Shown here one piece after another: positions 1 to 7,653 of a DNA stretch of 64,000 bases. The stretch spans positions 1 through 64,000 of the forward strand of contig NQYJ01000002.1 in NCBI GenBank assembly GCA_002285055.1, given 5' to 3'. The notes under the pieces were generated by a model, which ran no database searches, was not told where the DNA came from, and was given only the letters and a program-made list of their open reading frames with translations. Each line of letters begins with the position of its first letter. Positions within the stretch are counted from its first letter, which is position 1. The DNA is from Candidatus Izimoplasma sp. ZiA1 (GTDB lineage Bacteria > Bacillota_I > Bacilli_A > Izemoplasmatales > Izemoplasmataceae). A program made the translations under genes and the position numbers.

Positions 1-1
1 T

Positions 2-454
2 TATAGAAATTTTAGTAATAAGAACGATATTATAACTTATCGAATAAAAAGATTTTTTGATGAGTTTTATCAAGAAGTAATTAATTATTACTCAATTAGT
101 AATCCAAGTGGGGAATTACCACTTATTGAAATGTTTTTTAGTGAAATATTTAAAGAACGTGATTTGATTGACACAGTTCATAAAAGTAATTTAGACTATA
201 TTATGATAGAATATATAGTGATTCTTATAAACAATCATCGCGAGTTATTCTATAAAATTGTAAAACCAGATATTACACTTGAAAACTACATTATCGAAAT
301 TGTAGCAAGTAGTGCATGGACATTAATTAAAACATGGATTAAAGGTGGAAGAAAAGAAACACCATTTGAATTATCAAAAATATACTTAGCAACTTTTAAA
401 AGTGTCAACATTGCATTATTTGGAAATAAGGATGACTTGAATATTAGTAGGTGA
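2..454 (+). CDS. TetR/AcrR-like transcriptional regulator, C-terminal part (cut by window edge)
   Basis: The reading frame is open from base 2 to the TGA at 452-454, so the gene starts outside the window. The visible part opens with YRNFSNKNDII, which matches the end of the TetR recognition helix (compare FYRNYKSKEEVI in the complete regulator at 43298). The rest is an all-helical C-terminal domain. Its end, with WTLIKTWIKGG followed by an E-x-P-x-E-L stretch, parallels WFVLMRWIRKGMVESPEEL in that second regulator, so both appear to belong to the same TetR_C subgroup. It lies 4 bp before uvrC and may be cotranscribed with it. Ligand and targets cannot be read from the sequence. Confidence 0.75.
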   Translation, partial: YRNFSNKNDIITYRIKRFFDEFYQEVINYYSISNPSGELPLIEMFFSEIFKERDLIDTVHKSNLDYIMIEYIVILINNHRELFYKIVKPDITLENYIIEIVASSAWTLIKTWIKGGRKETPFELSKIYLATFKSVNIALFGNKDDLNISR

Positions 455-458
455 AACA

Positions 459-2210
459 ATGCTTAAAGAAAAAATAAAACTGATTCCAGAACTACCTGGA
501 TCTTACCAATATTTTGATAAGTATGGAAAAATTATCTATGTTGGAAAAGCTAAAAACTTGAAGAAACGTGTTTCTTCTTATTTTAGTGGAGCTAAAGATG
601 CAAAAACTTCAAAATTAGTTATGAACATTCATGACATTGAATACATTGTCACAAGTTCAGAACTAGATGCATTAATCCTTGAACTTAATCTAATAAAAAA
701 ATATAATCCAAGATACAATATTATGTTAACAGATGATAAAACATACCCTTATATTGAGATTACAAATGAACTTCATCCAAAACTGATAGTATCAAGAAAA
801 GTAAAAAAAACATCGAAAAATATATTTGGGCCTTATCCAAATGTAGGAGCTGCAAGAAGTACCGCTAAATTACTTGATAAAATATATCCTTTAAGAAAAT
901 GTATAAAACTACCCAAACAAGAATGTTTATACTACCATCTTGGCCAGTGTCTTGCCCCTTGTATTAATAAAGTTACAAAGGAGGATTATGAGAATATAAT
1001 CCAAGATATAAAGGCATTTTTAAAAGGTGATATTAAAAAAGTAGTAACTGAACTAAATAAAAAAATGAATGTTGCAAGTGAAAACTTGGAGTTTGAAAAA
1101 GCAAACGAGTATAAAAAAACAATAGAGGACATCAAAACAACAACAAATCGCCAAAAAATTAATTTGAACGATTTAAAAGATCGTGATATTGTTGGTGTTT
1201 ATAATGAGGATAATTACTTATCAATTGAAATTTTCTTTATTAGAAATGGTAAAATATCCGCAAGACATCAACAATTATTTGAAATTTATACTAATCCAGA
1301 AAAATCATTAATTGATTTTTTAGGACAATTTTACACAAAAGAAATTCCCCCAAAAGAAATATTTATTAATGACTACAATGTTATCGAACTTGAAGAATTA
1401 TTAAATACTAAGTTTATTACTCCAAAAATAGGTGACAAGAAAAAGCTTCTTGATTTAGCAGTACTTAATGCTAAACAAGGGTTGTTTGAAAAAATCGAAA
1501 TGTTTAAAAGAAAAGAAGAGAAAACAATTGGTGCAATTGTTAAATTAGGAGAAATTTTAAATATAAAAACACCCTACAGAATTGAAGCATTTGATAACTC
1601 TAACCTTTTTGGAGAACATGCTGTAAGCAGCATGGTTGTATTTATCAATGGAAAAAAAGCTCCAAAAGAGTATCGGAAATATAAAATAAAAACGTTAAAT
1701 GATAAAGCTAGTGATTTTGATACAATGAAGGAAGTCCTTTATCGAAGATATTTAAAACTAATAATGGATAAAAGCGACTTTCCAGACTTAATTGTAGTTG
1801 ATGGTGGCAAACCGCAAATAACAGCTGCAAAAGAAGTTCTCAACTCACTAGACATATCAATTCCTTTAGTTGGATTAGTAAAAGATGATACCCATTCAAC
1901 AAATAGTTTAATGAATGATAATTACGAGACATACAGTATTTTAAAAACTTCTAATGAATTTAGATTGTTATCATTAATTCAAGAAGAAGCACATCGTTTC
2001 GCAATAAATTATCATCGTAATATTAGAGACAAAGGAGTATTTTATTCTGTATTAGACGATGTTGAATATATTGGTGAAGTTACAAAAAGCAAACTGTTAC
2101 AAGAGTTTAAAACAATTAGCAATATTAAACAAGCAAGTGAAAACGAATTAAAAGCACTTGGACTGAACAAAAAACAAATAAAATCTCTTTTTGATACTTT
2201 AAAAAAATAG
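459..2210 (+). CDS. uvrC: UvrABC system protein C (excinuclease subunit)
   Basis: UvrC makes both incisions around bulky DNA lesions within the UvrABC nucleotide excision repair complex. The 583 residues show the full layout: an N-terminal GIY-YIG nuclease (PGSY at 13-16, YVGKAKNLKKR from 27), a Cys-containing linker, a UVR motif near 200-235 (EFEKANEYKK), the C-terminal endonuclease domain (EAFDNSN and VVDGGKPQ) and a helix-hairpin-helix tail. PGSY replaces the more usual PGVY. The length is typical, perhaps slightly short. ATG at 459 follows TAGGTGA, 4 bp after the upstream regulator. Confidence 0.97.
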   Translation: MLKEKIKLIPELPGSYQYFDKYGKIIYVGKAKNLKKRVSSYFSGAKDAKTSKLVMNIHDIEYIVTSSELDALILELNLIKKYNPRYNIMLTDDKTYPYIEITNELHPKLIVSRKVKKTSKNIFGPYPNVGAARSTAKLLDKIYPLRKCIKLPKQECLYYHLGQCLAPCINKVTKEDYENIIQDIKAFLKGDIKKVVTELNKKMNVASENLEFEKANEYKKTIEDIKTTTNRQKINLNDLKDRDIVGVYNEDNYLSIEIFFIRNGKISARHQQLFEIYTNPEKSLIDFLGQFYTKEIPPKEIFINDYNVIELEELLNTKFITPKIGDKKKLLDLAVLNAKQGLFEKIEMFKRKEEKTIGAIVKLGEILNIKTPYRIEAFDNSNLFGEHAVSSMVVFINGKKAPKEYRKYKIKTLNDKASDFDTMKEVLYRRYLKLIMDKSDFPDLIVVDGGKPQITAAKEVLNSLDISIPLVGLVKDDTHSTNSLMNDNYETYSILKTSNEFRLLSLIQEEAHRFAINYHRNIRDKGVFYSVLDDVEYIGEVTKSKLLQEFKTISNIKQASENELKALGLNKKQIKSLFDTLKK

Positions 2211-2220
2211 GGAAATCCGC

Positions 2221-2226
2221 TATAAT
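2221..2226 (+). promoter_or_regulatory. -10 element upstream of the exonuclease gene
   Basis: TATAAT lies 31 bp before the ATG at 2257. No good -35 is visible; TTGATA at 2191 is too far away (24 bp). Confidence 0.4.
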
Positions 2227-2256
2227 GTATTTTGTGAGAAAACGTGGTGAATATAT

Positions 2257-3132
2257 ATGATAATAACAGGATTAATAAAATCAGTTGATGAAGAGGAAAA
2301 AATATTAACTTTAAAACACAAAAACAAAGTGAATACTTACTATGTTCAAAAATCTTTAATGAACAATTTTTCAAAGTATTTAAAAGTTGGTTATTTTATA
2401 CAGTTTATTGTTAAGGATGAACCAAGAATATATAGAGGTATTCTTGTTAGGAACATAGATCACATTAGAAAAATTCAAGTTCTTAGACATCGCAAATCAT
2501 TAGTGTTTTTTGATTATAAAAACATAAATAACGGGATTCAAAAACTCATTAACAGTTTAGAAAACATTATGTATCTTGATTTAGAAATGACAATGCATCC
2601 ATATAAAAAAGATCCTACCTTTCGACAAGAAGTTTTACAAGTAGGATACTTACTTGAAGATGCAAATGGTAATGTCATCAAAAAATATAATAAAATGATA
2701 AAACCTACGATTCATAAAACAATTACCGCAAGAACTAGAAAATTTCTTAAAATTACTCAAGAAGAAGTAGACAAGGGAATTGATTATAATGAGTTTTATG
2801 AGGATTTTAAAGAAACAATACTTAAGTATAAGCCAGCAATTTTAGCTTGGGGTAAAAATGATTTTTTAGCCCTAAAAGATTCTTATATTGTAAATAAAAG
2901 ATCTTCTTTAATTGGTTATACAAGATACATAAACTTACTAAAAATTCATAAAACATTTTTAAATGTGCGAAATGATATTGGACTATTCAATGCTTATGGT
3001 TTATACTATGAACCACTTCAAAAGCAATCACACGATGCTTTTGAAGATGCTCAAGTTACAAAAAAAATCTTAGAAGGATTTAAAAGTTTGGTAAATGAAA
3101 AAATTACCGTTGATACAAAAAATTTAATTTAA
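2257..3132 (+). CDS. DEDDh 3'-5' exonuclease family protein (KapD/ERI-1 like)
   Basis: A nuclease-like protein of 291 residues. Residues 1-70 form a beta-rich segment that could be a small OB/S1-like nucleic-acid-binding domain. From about 104 there is an RNase H-fold exonuclease: YLDLEMTMHP (D108, E110) carries the first two acidic ligands, AWGKNDF near 205 the middle motif, and HDAFEDAQVT near 262 the HD signature of the DEDDh subgroup. Substrate (DNA or RNA) is not evident. ATG at 2257 follows GTGGTGA. A terminator follows the gene. Confidence 0.75.
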   Translation: MIITGLIKSVDEEEKILTLKHKNKVNTYYVQKSLMNNFSKYLKVGYFIQFIVKDEPRIYRGILVRNIDHIRKIQVLRHRKSLVFFDYKNINNGIQKLINSLENIMYLDLEMTMHPYKKDPTFRQEVLQVGYLLEDANGNVIKKYNKMIKPTIHKTITARTRKFLKITQEEVDKGIDYNEFYEDFKETILKYKPAILAWGKNDFLALKDSYIVNKRSSLIGYTRYINLLKIHKTFLNVRNDIGLFNAYGLYYEPLQKQSHDAFEDAQVTKKILEGFKSLVNEKITVDTKNLI

Positions 3133-3137
3133 ATTTT

Positions 3138-3168
3138 AAAGTAGAAATATTAATTTCTGCTTTTTTTG
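3138..3168 (+). terminator. Rho-independent terminator
   Basis: AGTAGAAAT pairs with ATTTCTGCT (one G-T pair) and is followed by seven T. It closes the exonuclease gene. Confidence 0.75.
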
Positions 3169-3244
3169 TTTATTTTACTATTCATTTCTTATATATACTT
3201 TGATATAATATTAATAAATATTACAATTAGAGGATGTGATTACT

Positions 3245-4285
3245 ATGAAAAGGATTTTTATACTTTTAATAATCTTATTTACACTTACAGGTTGCAAAAA
3301 AGCTGATGCTTTAAGCATTCTAACGGTCGATAACTTGCAGTTTATTCAGCAAATTGAGTCAAACGAATTTTCAATTTACAATTTACTGTTAATAAATAAC
3401 GAATATCAAATTGAGAAATATAGCACAAGCGGATTATTTACAAAGAGTTATACTTTTGATTTAGACGCTGCTGATGTTACTAAGGCAGAGTTGTTATATA
3501 ATGATGGAGTTTTAGCTTTTGTGTACTATGTTGAAGGAAAAAACAAAGTGTATATAAAAACATTAGATAAAAATTTGGTTTTAACGAACTCTCTTTTAGT
3601 TAATTACAATAATGACTTAACAGAAGATGACAACCAAATATATATTACTAATGATTTCTTATATTTAGCTAATCAAGAAGGCATTACAAAATATGAGTAT
3701 GGTAGCAATGTAATAAAGGAATTATTAAGTTATGAGGCACAATCAGGTAAAGTATTTAATATCATAGTAAAAGATGATATTTATTTAATTGTTGGCGTAG
3801 AGAATAAAGCATTCTATTATGATGACAAATTAGTACAAACAAAAAGTGAAAGAGTGCTAGTTAAACTTAATACTAGTTTGGAGTACATTGATAAGGAAAA
3901 CCTAAATGATAGATACAATGTTAATGGTTTTAAAGTAGAAGATGATATTTACGTTTATGGAACAAACAAAGATAATCAAGTTTTAGTATCAAAATATGAT
4001 GATTCATTAGAACTTATTCATTCCGCTTCTTTTTTCCTTGATAAAAATTTTGTTTATGAATTATCAGGGATTCAAGTAGATGGTGATAATGTAAATGCAA
4101 TTATTGAAGTTGTGAACTCTAGGGTAGGTGTATATAAACTAGATCTAGAAAAAGAAGAGTTCAAGGAATCATTTTCTAAATTTTTTAACTTTGATTTTCC
4201 AGAACAAGAAAACATTTTAGGTATAAATAATGAGTACTTTATTATAAGTGATGGTTATTATTTATATATGGTTGAAACTAAGTAA
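3245..4285 (+). CDS. Putative lipoprotein of unknown function
   Basis: The protein starts with a short Lys/Arg head, a hydrophobic stretch and lipobox LTGC, so it should be a lipid-anchored surface protein. ATG at 3245 is preferred over GTG at 3236 because it places AGAGG about 11 bp upstream and gives a normal signal peptide. The remaining roughly 325 residues have repeated short beta-strand-like blocks of the type 'VxxDDIYxxG', such as VKDDIYLIVG and VEDDIYVYG. This resembles a beta-propeller-like fold, but no family was recognised. The gene stands alone between two terminators. Confidence 0.7.
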   Translation: MKRIFILLIILFTLTGCKKADALSILTVDNLQFIQQIESNEFSIYNLLLINNEYQIEKYSTSGLFTKSYTFDLDAADVTKAELLYNDGVLAFVYYVEGKNKVYIKTLDKNLVLTNSLLVNYNNDLTEDDNQIYITNDFLYLANQEGITKYEYGSNVIKELLSYEAQSGKVFNIIVKDDIYLIVGVENKAFYYDDKLVQTKSERVLVKLNTSLEYIDKENLNDRYNVNGFKVEDDIYVYGTNKDNQVLVSKYDDSLELIHSASFFLDKNFVYELSGIQVDGDNVNAIIEVVNSRVGVYKLDLEKEEFKESFSKFFNFDFPEQENILGINNEYFIISDGYYLYMVETK

Positions 4286-4290
4286 ACATT

Positions 4291-4330
4291 AAAAAACACT
4301 ATTGCATATATATGTAATAGTGTTTTTTTT
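4291..4330 (+). terminator. Bidirectional terminator
   Basis: CACTATTGCATA pairs with TATGTAATAGTG and is flanked by an A-run and a T-run. It serves both the lipoprotein gene (+) and the L25 gene (-). Confidence 0.85.
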
Positions 4331-4332
4331 AT

Positions 4333-4920
4333 TTATTCAGTATTACCTGTATCGTAAGAAACTTCTTCCTCAACAGTGTCTTCCTCAAGAATAACAGTAG
4401 ATGCACTTGCTAAACTAGCAACAATTCTATCAGGGTCATCTAAAACTTTGAAGTCTTTTGGTACAATTATATCTTTTACTGTAACAGGAGAACCATCAGA
4501 CAATGATGATAGGTCAACTTCAATGCTTGAAACACCTGAGCCTACTTTGTATTCAACTTCTAATTCATCAAGTGAAATACTTAAAACGACTCCTTTACCA
4601 CTTATAGGATCGTTAATAAATGATAGTGGGATTTTTGATGCGATGCTATCTTTAGTAGAAACTTTCTGTAAATCGAAATGTACAACTTGAGCTTGATTCA
4701 TGTAGTATTTTTGCATATCTCTGATAAAAACCAAATGTTTCTTTTTACCTAAAGTAACATTGAATGTCATGTTTCTACCATATTGATGATATGTCTTATA
4801 AAACTCATTAGCATCAACTTGAATTGCTTCACTATCAATTCCATGGCCATATAAAATTCCCGGGATTTTGTCGGCTTTCCTTAAGAATTTCGGCTTGTCA
4901 GTTCTTTTTGATAATTTCAT
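4333..4920 (-). CDS. rplY: 50S ribosomal protein L25 / general stress protein Ctc
   Basis: L25 binds 5S rRNA in the large ribosomal subunit; the long CTC form carries an extra C-terminal beta domain. The 195 residues show the N-terminal 5S-binding domain (GILYGHGIDSEAIQ near 21, then FIRDMQKYYMNQ and VVHFDLQKV) and the CTC-type C-terminal domain, ending in an acidic tail. ATG at 4920 is preceded on this strand by AAGGGAG. It lies downstream of the RNase J gene on the same strand but is separated from it by a terminator. Confidence 0.93.
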   Translation of the reverse strand: MKLSKRTDKPKFLRKADKIPGILYGHGIDSEAIQVDANEFYKTYHQYGRNMTFNVTLGKKKHLVFIRDMQKYYMNQAQVVHFDLQKVSTKDSIASKIPLSFINDPISGKGVVLSISLDELEVEYKVGSGVSSIEVDLSSLSDGSPVTVKDIIVPKDFKVLDDPDRIVASLASASTVILEEDTVEEEVSYDTGNTE

Positions 4921-4976
4921 CTTCTCACTCCCTTTTATTTAATTATAACATAACAAAAAAGAATAACATAACTTAT

Positions 4977-5005
4977 AAAAAAAAGAGGAAGATTAATCTT
5001 CCTCT
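4977..5005 (-). terminator. Terminator of the RNase J gene
   Basis: AGAGGAAGATT and AATCTTCCTCT form a perfect inverted repeat at 4984-5005. On the minus strand it is followed by a run of T (A-run at 4977-4983). The hairpin overlaps the RNase J stop codon. Confidence 0.85.
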
Positions 5006-6683
5006 AGACATTCATAATTACTGGCATTATCATTGGTTTTCTTTCGGTTTTACTGAATATATAATCTGAAAGAACTTTTGAAATATCACGTTTTAACGAG
5101 GTAACATTAAGTTTTTTCATTCGTGAAAGTTTTTTGATTGATAGATCTTTAACTAAATTACTCATTTCATTAGTTAAATCACCATGATCTTTCATATAAA
5201 TAAACCCACGACTTATAATAACAGGTTTCCCTTTTAATTGCATAGTTTCTTGATCAATTGTAATAATTGCACTTAGTAACCCATCATCAGACAACATTTT
5301 TCTATCTCTGATTACAATATTACCAATATCACCAATACCACTACCATCAATATAAATAGATGCCGCTTGAACCTTACCTGCAACTCGAGCAGTATCCTTA
5401 GTTAATGCTAAAACATCACCGTTATCAAGAACAAACTCATTCCCTTTTCTAACTCCGGTTTGAATCCCGATTTTGGAATGTATTTTTAACATTCTATACT
5501 CACCATGAATTGGCATAAAGAATTTTGGTTTAGTAAATTTTAACATTAGTTTAAGTTCTTCTTGTCCAGCATGGCCTGAAGTATGTGTATCTGTTAAAGG
5601 TGAGTTAGTAATTACATGAGCACCTTTTCTAAATAATTGATTGATTGTTCTTGAAACACTTGCTTGATTTCCAGGAATTGGACTTGAACTAAATATTACA
5701 GTATCACCAGGAACGATATTGATGTCACGGTGACTCCCATTAGCAATTCTTGATAACGCTGCTAGTGGTTCACCTTGAGAACCTGTTGATAATATAGTTG
5801 TTTCACAAGGTTTTAATTTTTTAACATCTTTACCAGTAACAAAAGTATTATCAGGAGCTTTTATATATCCCATTTCGGTACCAACACGCACTGTTTTTTC
5901 CATGCTTCGACCAAATACAGCAATCTTTCTATTTGTTTTGATAGAAGCTTCAACTATTTGTTGAACTCTGTGAATGTTAGATGCAAATGTTGCAACGATA
6001 ACACGACCTTTAATTTTTGTGAAAATATCTTTTATGTTTTCACTAACAGTTGATTCACTTTTTGTAAAATTTGGTAACTCAGCATTTGTTGAATCACTTA
6101 ATAAACATAATACTCCATCTTTACCTAGTTTCGCCATTTTATAATAATCAGCGTCTGGTCCAGTTGGTGTGAAGTCAAACTTAAAATCACCAGTATGAAC
6201 AATACGTCCTTGTGGTGTTCCAACTACTATCCCAAATGAATCTGGAATAGAATGATTTGTTCTAAAAAAGCTTACACTAAGCTTTCCGAAAACAATTTTT
6301 TCGTACTCTTGGTATTCAATAAGATTTGCTCTTAAGCCACGATGCTCAATAAGCTTATTCTTTATTAAACCGATTGCTAGTCCACTAGCATAAATTTTTG
6401 GTATTTTTACATGGCGTAACAAATAAGGTATACCACCAATATGGTCTTCATGACCATGAGTGATGATTAATGCCTTAATCTTCTCTTGATTTTCATATAA
6501 ATATGTATAATCAGGGATAACATAATCTATCCCAAGTAAATAATCATCTGGAAATAGAATTCCAGAATCAATTACAAGTATCTCATCTTGATACTCAACT
6601 ACATACATATTTTTTCCTACTTCACCAAGACCACCTAATGCAAAAACACCGACTTCGTTTTTATTTAAAATATTTTTTTGCAT
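5004..6683 (-). CDS. rnj: Ribonuclease J
   Basis: RNase J is a beta-CASP metallo-beta-lactamase enzyme with 5'-3' exonuclease and endonuclease activity in mRNA turnover and rRNA maturation. The lactamase zinc motif THGHEDHIGG, the ligand loop TGDFKFD, the beta-CASP region, and the C-terminal SGHAGQEE and IHGEYRM motifs are all visible. A longer frame extends to 6785, but ATG at 6683 is chosen because a perfect AGGAGG (6694-6699) lies upstream and the protein then begins MQKNILNKNEVGVFALGGLG. This gives 559 residues, the usual length. Assignment to J1 or J2 is not possible from the sequence alone. Confidence 0.96.
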   Translation of the reverse strand: MQKNILNKNEVGVFALGGLGEVGKNMYVVEYQDEILVIDSGILFPDDYLLGIDYVIPDYTYLYENQEKIKALIITHGHEDHIGGIPYLLRHVKIPKIYASGLAIGLIKNKLIEHRGLRANLIEYQEYEKIVFGKLSVSFFRTNHSIPDSFGIVVGTPQGRIVHTGDFKFDFTPTGPDADYYKMAKLGKDGVLCLLSDSTNAELPNFTKSESTVSENIKDIFTKIKGRVIVATFASNIHRVQQIVEASIKTNRKIAVFGRSMEKTVRVGTEMGYIKAPDNTFVTGKDVKKLKPCETTILSTGSQGEPLAALSRIANGSHRDINIVPGDTVIFSSSPIPGNQASVSRTINQLFRKGAHVITNSPLTDTHTSGHAGQEELKLMLKFTKPKFFMPIHGEYRMLKIHSKIGIQTGVRKGNEFVLDNGDVLALTKDTARVAGKVQAASIYIDGSGIGDIGNIVIRDRKMLSDDGLLSAIITIDQETMQLKGKPVIISRGFIYMKDHGDLTNEMSNLVKDLSIKKLSRMKKLNVTSLKRDISKVLSDYIFSKTERKPMIMPVIMNV

Positions 6684-6726
6684 TATTTTATAGCCTCCTA
6701 ATTGAATCGAATAAAAACATACTACC

Positions 6727-6732
6727 ATTATA
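6727..6732 (-). promoter_or_regulatory. Extended -10 promoter of the RNase J gene
   Basis: On the minus strand the sequence reads TGCTATAAT, an extended -10, about 45 bp upstream of the chosen ATG. No convincing -35 is present. This position also supports the shorter start at 6683, because the longer frame would begin upstream of the transcript. Confidence 0.6.
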
Positions 6733-6808
6733 GCAAAGATTAGACAAAATAAAAAAGAAAATGTTTTCAAATCTTTCTTTAACAACTTTATCGGTTATAA
6801 TATACCTA

Positions 6809-6817
6809 TGTTATAAT
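6809..6817 (+). promoter_or_regulatory. Extended -10 promoter of the HAD phosphatase gene
   Basis: TGTTATAAT matches TGnTATAAT, 17 bp before the start codon at 6834. Confidence 0.55.
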
Positions 6818-6833
6818 GATTACAGGTGATTAA

Positions 6834-7616
6834 ATGAAAGAGAAAAAGATAATATTTTTTGATATAGATAGAACATTATATGATCCGGATACTAAAAGTA
6901 TTCCAGCATCAACTATTGAGGCACTTAGGTTATTAAATGAAGATGATTCTATCGAAATAGCAATTGCAACAGGAAGAGCTTTTTATATGTTACATATCAT
7001 TGATGAAATCAAGAAGTATATTAACATATATATAACAATAAACGGGCAAATAATTATAAAAAATAACAACACAATTTATCGCAATCCAATTCCTAAAAAA
7101 GATGTGTTACATGTCGTAAATATTTTTAATAAAAATGGTATGAAATACGGTTTTTTAGGTGAGTTTGATGAGACGTTAAATATCGTAGATGAAAAAGGTA
7201 AAAAAGCTTTTGAGTTAGTTGATATGAAACTACCAAGAATTGATCCTCATTTTTATCTTGATAATGATATATTCCAAATGTGGACTTTTTCAGAACGTTC
7301 TGAACACGACTATTTTAAAACGAAATTTGATAATTTAGATGTTGTTAGTTGGCTTGGTGATGGTTTTGATGTATTATCAAAAGGCATGAGTAAAAAAGAA
7401 GGAATAAAAAAAATTCTAGAGTTAGAAGGCATTAAACTTTCAAACGCTTACGCTGTTGGTGATGGAGATAATGATATCGAAATGTTAGATTACATACCAA
7501 ATTCTATTGCAATGGGCAATGGAAGTATTGAGGCCAAAAAGCATGCAAAGTTTATAACTCAAGATATTAAGGAAAACGGACTTTTTAATGCTTTAAAACA
7601 AATGGGATTAATATAA
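6834..7616 (+). CDS. Cof-type HAD family phosphatase
   Basis: A cytosolic haloacid-dehalogenase phosphatase of the Cof/YbjI type, which usually acts on sugar phosphates or flavin-related phosphates. Motif I is FFDIDRTLYD (nucleophile D10, acid D12), motif II is ATGRA near 51-55, and motif IV is VGDGDNDIEML near 207-217. The cap domain lies between residues 85 and 185. The length of 260 residues is normal. ATG at 6834 follows AGGTGAT. The substrate cannot be read from the sequence. It is followed by priA after 37 bp and may be cotranscribed. Confidence 0.9.
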   Translation: MKEKKIIFFDIDRTLYDPDTKSIPASTIEALRLLNEDDSIEIAIATGRAFYMLHIIDEIKKYINIYITINGQIIIKNNNTIYRNPIPKKDVLHVVNIFNKNGMKYGFLGEFDETLNIVDEKGKKAFELVDMKLPRIDPHFYLDNDIFQMWTFSERSEHDYFKTKFDNLDVVSWLGDGFDVLSKGMSKKEGIKKILELEGIKLSNAYAVGDGDNDIEMLDYIPNSIAMGNGSIEAKKHAKFITQDIKENGLFNALKQMGLI

Positions 7617-7653
7617 ATATTTAAAATGATTGTTGAAGATTTTGGGTGATAAG

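Noticed and set aside
2042..2374. 110-codon minus-strand ORF across the end of uvrC and the start of the exonuclease gene
   Set aside because: It overlaps two well-supported genes and has low-complexity hydrophobic content, typical of an AT-rich shadow frame.
6684..6785. N-terminal extension of RNase J with a hydrophobic stretch
   Set aside because: The extension overlaps the probable promoter and lacks a ribosome binding site, whereas ATG 6683 has a perfect AGGAGG. RNase J is cytoplasmic.
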